In this document: positions 43,415-49,407 of the stretch, in pieces
Layout of the letters: every line of letters begins with the position of its first letter
Position numbering within the stretch: position 1 is the stretch's first letter
Source: Microvirga sp. KLBC 81
Lineage (GTDB): Bacteria > Pseudomonadota > Alphaproteobacteria > Rhizobiales > Beijerinckiaceae
Length of the DNA: 49,407 nucleotides
Assembly (NCBI RefSeq): GCF_003075415.1
Contig: NZ_QDAH01000042.1
Location: 1 to 49,407 of the forward strand
Reading direction: 5' to 3'
The notes under the pieces: generated by a model
Databases searched by the model: none
What the model was told of the DNA's origin: nothing
What the model saw: only the letters and a program-made list of their open reading frames with translations
Position numbers and translations under genes: made by a program

Positions 43415-44104
43415 ATGCTGAGTGAGTTCGAGCAGGTCGAGGCAACCTTCGGTGCCGAGAAGGCGACCGATCTCCGCAAGGCCTGCCGCTATCTCCTGCG
43501 AAACCAGTTCGCGTATTCCGGGGACCGCGGCGCGGCCACAGTCTACAACACGCTCACCGACGCCCGCTTCCGCCGCGTTGCCGACGAGCTGTTTGACAGC
43601 CTTGGATACCGGGTCCACCGCAATGCCGAGGAGCAATGGGTCGGTATTCTCCTCGATGACGACGATCCCTCGTCAGTGCCGAGGCTGAAGCTGGACGAGA
43701 CCATTGTAGTGCTGGTCCTCGGCAGCCACTGGCAGGAGGAAGCCGACCTCGGCAATCTTCTCGACCGGGCGACGGCGCTCACCACGGTCAACGTCCTGCA
43801 CGAACGTTATCGGGATTTGGTTCAAGCGGCGGGCAAGCCTGCGATCCCGGCCGCGCGGTTCCTCGACCTGTTGCGGGAGGCCGAGGCCCGGAAACTAATC
43901 GCGATCGGGGATCTCGATCGCGACGCCCAGGACCGTGAGGTCGAGATCCGGCCGATGATCAAGCTCGTGAGCGGCTCCGACGCCCTGAACCGCCTCGAGA
44001 GCTACGTAAAGGCCGAGGAGGCGTTGGTGCGCAGGCCATCGGGCGCCGCCCTGATGGCCGCCCTTTCCTCTGATACGGATACCGGCCACGAGGAGGATGC
44101 GTGA
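43415..44104 (+). CDS. jetB: Wadjet system protein JetB (DUF4194, KITE-like)
   Basis: 229 residues with the DUF4194 pattern: FRRVADELFDSLGYRVHRN, LDETIVVLVLGSHWQEEADL, and FLDLLREAEARKLIAIGD. JetB corresponds to MukE, a winged-helix dimer that binds the kleisin. It begins one base after the jetA stop, with AGAGGGA as ribosome site. Its stop overlaps the jetC start. Confidence 0.92.
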   Translation: MLSEFEQVEATFGAEKATDLRKACRYLLRNQFAYSGDRGAATVYNTLTDARFRRVADELFDSLGYRVHRNAEEQWVGILLDDDDPSSVPRLKLDETIVVLVLGSHWQEEADLGNLLDRATALTTVNVLHERYRDLVQAAGKPAIPAARFLDLLREAEARKLIAIGDLDRDAQDREVEIRPMIKLVSGSDALNRLESYVKAEEALVRRPSGAALMAALSSDTDTGHEEDA

Positions 44105-47100
44105 TGGAGCTGCGACGTCTCACGATGGTGAACTGGCACCTCTTCGATGCGGAGGACATTGAGGTCTGGGGCAACTTCGGGATCCTCGGCGAGAACCGCT
44201 CGGGCAAGTCGACTATCCTCGACATGGTGCAGGTCGTACTCTCCGGGGCGAGCCGCACCTACTTGCGCCTGAACGCCGTCGCGGGTGAGAGTGGCAGGGG
44301 GCGCTCCTCCTCGAAGCGCTCGGTGCTCGGCTACTGCCTCGGCACCCTGGGCGACGGCGAGACCCGCCGTCAGGAGGCCCTGACCTACGTTGCGCTCGGC
44401 TTCGAGGACCCGGACGGGATTAGGCCGCCAATCACGATCGGCCTGGCCCTGGAGGCCCGCAGCACGGACACCTCGGAGACGGTGCTCGGACGCTTCGTCG
44501 TGACTGGGAAGCTCCTGACCACGACCGACTTCACGGAGCAACGGCCGGATGGCCGTTACACGGCGGCATGGGACGATGTGAAGGCCCGCATCGTCGCCGA
44601 CGTCGGTGCCGCCAACTTCATCAACCACCGCGAGAAGGCGACCGACTTCGTCCGGGAGTACATGCGGCGGCTCGTGCCCAGCCTCCCGAACGCGGAGCAG
44701 AGTGCGGCCGCACTGCTGAAGGCGGTTGTGAACGCCATGTCGCTGAACCAGGGGTACTCGGCGACTGAGTTCGTCCGCCGTTTCATCCTCGAGGACAACC
44801 CGATCCGGATCGGCGAGCTGCGCAGCTCAATCGAGACCTACCGTGGGGTGAGCGCGACCATCGTCACGATGCGCCGGAAGCTTGAAGCGCTGAAAGGGCT
44901 GCGGGAGCACATCACGACCTTTGCGGAGACCCTCGACCGGAGGGCCCTCGAGGATTGGCTAGCGCGGAGGGCGCGGTGGCTCGCGGCGCGCGCCGCCAAC
45001 CGGGCCGTCCGCGAGGAGATCGCGGCGGCGAGGTGGCACATCGAGGCCGAGCGGGAGGATAAGGATCTTGCTCTTGAGGGCATCCGGGAGGCCGACCAGG
45101 AGATCCAGCGCTTGATGAGCGCCATCGCGATGCATGCTGCGAAATCGGGCCGGGATCAGTGGGAGCAGAACCTGAAGCACATCGACGATCAGAGCGCGAT
45201 GGCGCATGCGGACATCCGCAGGCGTCTTCAGTTAGCGACCGCCCTAGTGCCACTCACTCGGGTCGTCCCCGAGGGGGATATCTTGGGGGCGTTTTGCGAT
45301 GCGGCAGCCGCAGCGGTCCCGAATTCTGATCAGCGCAAGCTCCGCGAGGCCGAACGCGCCGTCCGGGAGGTCGCTCCGGCCATTCTGGGAAGGATCGAGG
45401 CGCTCCGCCGGCAAATCTCCGCGGAGATCGTCACGCTGGATAAGGAAGTCACCGAGCTACGACAGGCGCTTGAGCAGGCCCGCGAACGGGGTTCGGCCGC
45501 CTATCTCGGTAACGAGACTAGGCTCCTGATGCGCAGGCTCGAGAGCTCAGGAATGGATGCGCGACCCCTCTGCGATCTTGTCGAGATCATCGATCCCGAA
45601 TGGGTGGCGGCCGCCGAGGCCCTGCTCGGGCGCGATCGTGAGGCGATCTTCGTCGAGCGCCGTCATATCAGGGATGCCACGGCGGTCTTCCGGGAGGGTC
45701 GCCGCGAATACCGGGGCGCCTCCCTGGTCAGCCTGAACAAGCTCGAGGAGTTCCGCGAGGTCCCCAAGCCTGGCACGTTCCCGTCACTGTTCAGGACGCA
45801 GGACCCAGATGCCATGGCGTTCCTCCAGCGGCGCTACGGCAATGTGCGCCTCGCCAGGACGCTCGACGAGTTCAATCTACCGGGCCGCGCCCTCATGCAG
45901 GACGGCCTCTACGACGACGGACTCGTCCGCAGCCACCGAGTCATCGAAGCGAGAGACCACAAAATCGGGAAGGCGGCGCAGGCGGATCGGTTCCGCCACA
46001 TGCAAGATGCTTTCACCGAAAAGGCGGAGAGGCTGTCGAAACTCCGGCAGGAAGAGAAGGTCCTCGATCGTGCCATGGGTGCCTTAGCGGACGTAACGCA
46101 GCACGAAGATGGGACTTGGCTCTCGGACATGCTCGTCAGGATTTATGGTTGGACGCAGGAAAGGATCGGCGTCGTCGAGAGGATCGATGCCATCGATGCC
46201 CAAGGCGATGGTGGGCTGAGGGAGCGCCTTAAGGTGCAGCAGGACTTCCTGAGGCGCAAGAAGGCACAGTTGGAGGCCATCCAGGACCGCACCAGGGAAT
46301 ACGAGGTTGCGATCCTGAGCGGCGAGCGAACCCTGAAGGCTGCGGAATCCACCGACGGATCCGAGATGAACCTGAAGCTCGCTCAGAAGCTCTACGGGGA
46401 AGAGCGCAAGCTGTTTGCCTATTGCCAAGGCGCGGCCGCATACCGCGAACGGATGGTAGCGGCGCGGAAGCGGAATGCACATGCCGTCCTTCCGCCCGCC
46501 GAGTACGCCCGGCAGGCGGCATCCGTTCACCGAAAGGTGGCGTACGAAGCCGCCGAGGCATCCGAACGGGTGCGGGATCTAAATCATAGGGCCGAACTAG
46601 CGGCCCGGGGAGCCCTGCGCGATTACTTCAACGAGTTCGGCGTAAGCGGCCAAGTCGGCCCCGAGAGTTCGTTGCTCAAGGAGGTGAAGCCCTGGATGGA
46701 CCTCCTCATTGAAGACATTGAGGGCAACGAGCTCCGCCGCTACGAGGATAGAGCCCGCGAGGCAGCCGAGCGGGCCTCGACCCTGTTCCGCGGCGAATTC
46801 GTGAATGCCCTGAACATGCGCGTGTCGAAGATGGAAAGGGATCTCGAGGCGCTGAATCGGAGCCTTCGTGACCACCCCTTCCACAACGAGCGATACTCGT
46901 TCCATCGGACTGCCGAAGCCGAGTTCCACCCAGTCCTGAAGGTCATCGAGATCAGCCGAATCTCGGACGATGCCCTGGACATGCTGTTCAGGGCCGACGT
47001 ACCCGACGACTTTCCGCACAAGGATACGATCAAGGCGGTCGAACAGTTGCTGGAGGATCCAGACAAGGACTTCTCGTCCTTCGAGGATTACCGGAACTTC

Positions 47101-47565
47101 TACGCCTTCGAGATCCACATGGAAGACATCCACACAAAAGCCCGGACCCGCTGGGAGACGCGCCGGGGCACAGGCTCGGGTGCGGAGCAGCAGGTTCCCC
47201 TCTATGTGGCCATTGGGGCGTCCCTCGCCGCCGTCTACGGTAGCGGAGGGAACGCTAGGGGACGCCCGAAGGGGATGTCGCCGGCGCTGTTCGACGAGGC
47301 CTTCTCGAAGATGGACGGCAAGAACCAGCGCGCAATGATGGCCTTCTACGAGGATCTCGGGCTCCAGGTGGTTGTTGCGGCCCCGCTCGAGAAGAAGGCC
47401 GCGATCATGGGCTACATGGAAACCCTCGTGGAGGTGGACCGCATCGGGGAGCAGTCGACCACGGACGTCATCCATGTCGGCCGACGGGCCCGCGAGGAGA
47501 TCCTCGCCATGAATCCCGAGCACCTGACCGACGAGCAGATCGCCGGCCTGATAGCGGCGGAATAG
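44104..47565 (+). CDS. jetC: Wadjet system protein JetC (SMC/MukB-like ATPase)
   Basis: 1153 residues. Walker A is G29-ENRSGKS-T37 and Walker B is FDEAFS with D1064-E1065. Between them lie long coiled coils (about 270-450 and 630-860) around a central hinge-like region (about 480-610). JetC drives ATP-dependent DNA loop extrusion in the Wadjet complex. AGGAGG (44091-44096) favours ATG 44104 over GTG 44101. The jetB stop overlaps by one base (TGATG). All catalytic motifs appear intact. Confidence 0.94.
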   Translation: MELRRLTMVNWHLFDAEDIEVWGNFGILGENRSGKSTILDMVQVVLSGASRTYLRLNAVAGESGRGRSSSKRSVLGYCLGTLGDGETRRQEALTYVALGFEDPDGIRPPITIGLALEARSTDTSETVLGRFVVTGKLLTTTDFTEQRPDGRYTAAWDDVKARIVADVGAANFINHREKATDFVREYMRRLVPSLPNAEQSAAALLKAVVNAMSLNQGYSATEFVRRFILEDNPIRIGELRSSIETYRGVSATIVTMRRKLEALKGLREHITTFAETLDRRALEDWLARRARWLAARAANRAVREEIAAARWHIEAEREDKDLALEGIREADQEIQRLMSAIAMHAAKSGRDQWEQNLKHIDDQSAMAHADIRRRLQLATALVPLTRVVPEGDILGAFCDAAAAAVPNSDQRKLREAERAVREVAPAILGRIEALRRQISAEIVTLDKEVTELRQALEQARERGSAAYLGNETRLLMRRLESSGMDARPLCDLVEIIDPEWVAAAEALLGRDREAIFVERRHIRDATAVFREGRREYRGASLVSLNKLEEFREVPKPGTFPSLFRTQDPDAMAFLQRRYGNVRLARTLDEFNLPGRALMQDGLYDDGLVRSHRVIEARDHKIGKAAQADRFRHMQDAFTEKAERLSKLRQEEKVLDRAMGALADVTQHEDGTWLSDMLVRIYGWTQERIGVVERIDAIDAQGDGGLRERLKVQQDFLRRKKAQLEAIQDRTREYEVAILSGERTLKAAESTDGSEMNLKLAQKLYGEERKLFAYCQGAAAYRERMVAARKRNAHAVLPPAEYARQAASVHRKVAYEAAEASERVRDLNHRAELAARGALRDYFNEFGVSGQVGPESSLLKEVKPWMDLLIEDIEGNELRRYEDRAREAAERASTLFRGEFVNALNMRVSKMERDLEALNRSLRDHPFHNERYSFHRTAEAEFHPVLKVIEISRISDDALDMLFRADVPDDFPHKDTIKAVEQLLEDPDKDFSSFEDYRNFYAFEIHMEDIHTKARTRWETRRGTGSGAEQQVPLYVAIGASLAAVYGSGGNARGRPKGMSPALFDEAFSKMDGKNQRAMMAFYEDLGLQVVVAAPLEKKAAIMGYMETLVEVDRIGEQSTTDVIHVGRRAREEILAMNPEHLTDEQIAGLIAAE

Positions 47566-47568
47566 GCC

Positions 47569-48792
47569 GTGGCCCGCAAGTTCACCGACGCAGCGGCACT
47601 GCTCCACGACCTGCTCGACCGACGGGAGGGCGGAACCGAGGCCCCGTTCGCCTATCCGGACCATACGGCGTTCCCGACCGTGATCGCAGCCGACGCGTTC
47701 ATGAAGGCCATTGCCGCTGCCGAGCGTGCGGGCTGTGTGGCCCTTGTCTATGGGACTGGGCGGAGGCGTGACGAGCTCAAGCTGGTCAGGCTGACCGATG
47801 CAGATGCCCTGTATGCGCACCTTGGACGCGAACCGTCCCACGAGATGGCGGACCGCGCACGGTCGGAAATGCTCAAAGACCTCGATGTTCATCCGGCGGT
47901 CCGCGACGCGGCTCTCGCAGCGCCGGATGCGTGGTCTCGCAAGCGGACCTGGTGCAATCTCGGGCCTGATGACGTGCAGGCGGTGCGGACGGCCGTCGTG
48001 CTCGCGCAGGCGATCGTGGACGGACGCCATCTCGGGCTCGACTACCGGACCTTCTCGCGCAAGACGACCGGGAACAGCAAGGCGCTCGAGAGGTTGGAAG
48101 CCGCAGTCCTTAGGCTCGTCGGGGCGGCCATCGACCTTCCCGCGGCGGCGAGCCCGAGGGCCGCGCTGGCCACCCTGGGGCTAGAACGGTTCGGCCCACC
48201 GCTACTCCTTGCCGGTGCGCTCACCCTCAATGGCATCCCAATCCCGCTGTCGTTGCCATATCTCGGTGTGCCACCGGGAGAAATCGGGCGGGTCGGGTTC
48301 AAGCAAACACCATCCTATGTCCTCACGATCGAGAACTTCGCGAGCTTCAACCGACACGTTCTTGAGGCCGACCATGACCGGACAGGGCTGACCATCTATG
48401 TCGGGGGCTATCCCTCCCTCGCGACCCAGCGCGCACTCAATGCCGTCGCAGCGGCACTTCCCGGCGAGGTCCCGTTTCTCCACTGGTCCGATATCGATCC
48501 CGACGGAACCTGGATCTTCAGAACTATCGAGCGTGCCACCGGTCGGCCACTTCGGCCCCACCTCATGTGCCGAGAACTTGCTGAGGCCTATGGCGAAGAG
48601 CCATCCCGCGCCTCGCAGTTGCGCGTCGGTGAGGCTGCAGGATCGATGATCTCCGATCTGGTGGACTATCTAGCCGGGCCGGACGCCAAGGTGATGGAAC
48701 AGGAAGAGGTCGATCCAATGCTTCCTAATTCTGAAGACCATCGGAATTCCGTTGCTAAGTCGGACACTTCTGAGGACGTGGCTTTGCTCTGA
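47569..48792 (+). CDS. jetD: Wadjet system nuclease JetD (DUF3322-DUF2220, Toprim)
   Basis: 407 residues with a GTG start 3 bases after jetC. The N-terminal DUF3322-like arm leads to a C-terminal Toprim domain related to topoisomerase VI A. The acidic metal site is E255 (in TIENFASFN) and D308-I-D310 (in HWSDIDPDG). JetD cleaves plasmid DNA once the JetABC motor has sensed a small circle. The acidic C-terminal tail beyond residue 385 looks variable. Confidence 0.93.
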   Translation: MARKFTDAAALLHDLLDRREGGTEAPFAYPDHTAFPTVIAADAFMKAIAAAERAGCVALVYGTGRRRDELKLVRLTDADALYAHLGREPSHEMADRARSEMLKDLDVHPAVRDAALAAPDAWSRKRTWCNLGPDDVQAVRTAVVLAQAIVDGRHLGLDYRTFSRKTTGNSKALERLEAAVLRLVGAAIDLPAAASPRAALATLGLERFGPPLLLAGALTLNGIPIPLSLPYLGVPPGEIGRVGFKQTPSYVLTIENFASFNRHVLEADHDRTGLTIYVGGYPSLATQRALNAVAAALPGEVPFLHWSDIDPDGTWIFRTIERATGRPLRPHLMCRELAEAYGEEPSRASQLRVGEAAGSMISDLVDYLAGPDAKVMEQEEVDPMLPNSEDHRNSVAKSDTSEDVALL

Positions 48793-49140
48793 TTCATCGC
48801 AAGGCGTTCTGCTGCGTTGGGGCCCCTACCTGTCACGAACGAAGCGGGTATCGCGGGCGCGACACGTTCCTAGATATAGGAATAGATTTTTGGTGTATCT
48901 ATTAATGCTCGCTTTTAACGGGTATGCTCCTTGCGTTTCAGCGCACGCCTCGCCCCAGCGTAGATGGTCGCCGGTCGGTACGTTGCAGTGTGAACGGTCT
49001 CGTCAGAATACTTTTTGGTTCTTGAGATTTAAGCGAGCCTAACCCTGCCCTCCCTTCTCCCGAAGGCTTTGAATAAGGGATAAGTTGGAAGCGGCGAAAG
49101 CGGCTACGTAATAATCCGGCGTTTTCAAAGATTTACAGCC
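48793..49140. other. Spacer downstream of jetD, no gene seen
   Basis: No convincing frame or ribosome site. It has A+T-richer patches (for example TAGATATAGGAATAGATTTT) and no strong terminator hairpin, so the end of the jet transcript is unclear. No copy of the tRNA-Ser 3' end was found here. Confidence 0.5.
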
Positions 49141-49260
49141 TCGGACGTGAAAAGTGGACTTGCACTTTTGGGACCCATCCGATGCTTTCTCCTACAATGA
49201 GAGCATCGTTCAGGCGACCCGAAGGGCCGTGCTAGAGCATCGGACTAAAAATTAGATTCC
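49141..49260. repeat. Dispersed palindromic repeat, copy 6, probably interrupted
   Basis: A type 2 copy (TCGGACGTGAAAAGTGG ... CATCCGATGCTTT, 49141-49188) is followed by a partial type 1 (GAGCATCGTTCAGGC) and the left half of another type 2 (TAGAGCATCGGACTAAAA, from 49234). The last copy loses its right arm where insertion-sequence DNA seems to begin. Confidence 0.65.
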
Positions 49261-49315
49261 TGGGCTTCTGCGCGGGACGGAGCTGTGATTCACTTTCTCG
49301 GACGGGAGGTGGATC

Positions 49316-49407
49316 ATGACCCAGAGCTATTCTCTCGATCTGCGGGTGCGCGTGGTGGCGGTTGTGGAAGCCGGCCACTCCTGCCGGGCGGCGGCACGCC
49401 ATTTTGG
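49316..49407 (+). mobile_element. IS630 family transposase, 5' end only (runs off window)
   Basis: The first 30 codons read MTQSYSLDLRVRVVAVVEAG and HSCRAAARHFG, the N-terminal helix-turn-helix of IS630-type transposases. GGGAGGTGG provides a ribosome site. The catalytic DDE domain lies beyond the window, so integrity cannot be judged. The left terminal repeat probably lies between 49255 and 49300. Confidence 0.8.

Noticed and set aside
46597..48030. 477-codon minus-strand frame across the jetC-jetD junction
   Set aside because: It spans two well-supported genes of a known system and shows no family features.
41222..48792. Possibility that the four-gene cluster is an undescribed SMC-nuclease system
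   Set aside because: Order, sizes and motifs match the published Wadjet JetABCD layout, so it was assigned to that system.
48793..49260. Right-hand attachment site duplicating the tRNA-Ser 3' end
   Set aside because: No stretch matching the T-arm and acceptor end of the tRNA was found; an island border, if any, lies outside the window.
1..49407. CRISPR arrays
   Set aside because: No regularly spaced direct repeats and no cas genes were seen; the repeats present are inverted and scattered singly.

Overview
The window looks like chromosomal DNA of an alphaproteobacterium of the order Hyphomicrobiales (Rhizobiales), most plausibly a Methylobacteriaceae/Microvirga-like organism. This is inferred from overall high G+C, the rrn leader style, typical rhizobial gene orders (DUF1476 divergent from purC-purS-purQ-purL; lptM-lysA-DUF4175; rplU-rpmA-GNAT-obg-proB/proA-nadD-rsfS-rlmH-envC-ctpA), and dispersed palindromic repeats of the rhizobial AAAAGTGG/CCACTTTT kind. 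Species level cannot be settled from this sequence alone.

Layout. 1-415 (minus): two stacked promoters, leader and boxA of an rRNA operon whose 16S gene lies off the left edge. 0.7-6.4 kb: M23 peptidase, AEC transporter, GluQ-RS, an AlkA-type glycosylase, an HpcH/HpaI aldolase and the DUF1476 ATPase inhibitor. 6.6-12.2 kb: purine operon purC-lipoprotein-purS-purQ-purL, then bolA and the CGFS glutaredoxin grxD. 12.3-18.2 kb: a small unknown gene, tlpA, an A+T-rich patch with a small orphan gene where argH would often be found, lptM, lysA and the DUF4175 protein. 18.2-23.6 kb: small membrane protein, PagL-like lipid A deacylase, cobalamin adenosyltransferase, rhomboid protease, etfB-etfA and 3-hydroxybutyryl-CoA dehydrogenase. 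23.6-25.4 kb: HNH nuclease, dsbB and a YqaA/DedA-like protein.

25.5-30 kb is accessory in character: tRNA-Leu(CAA), an A+T-rich orphan gene, an exported cytochrome c' family protein with a DUF1194 (vWA-like) protein, several small unknown genes, remnants and repeats. 29.4-41 kb returns to core genes on the minus strand: rppH, ctpA, envC, rlmH, rsfS, nadD, proA, proB, obg, a GNAT acetyltransferase, rpmA and rplU. A plus-strand DUF72 gene is wedged between proA and proB.

41.1-48.8 kb: tRNA-Ser(CGA) is followed directly by a complete four-gene Wadjet locus (jetA-jetB-jetC-jetD), a condensin-like SMC complex plus a Toprim nuclease that acts against plasmids. This is the most notable system in the window. 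It is a known system, and its sequence fits the type I layout. The right edge carries another dispersed repeat and the first 92 bases of an IS630-family transposase gene. No CRISPR array, integrase gene or complete prophage is visible.
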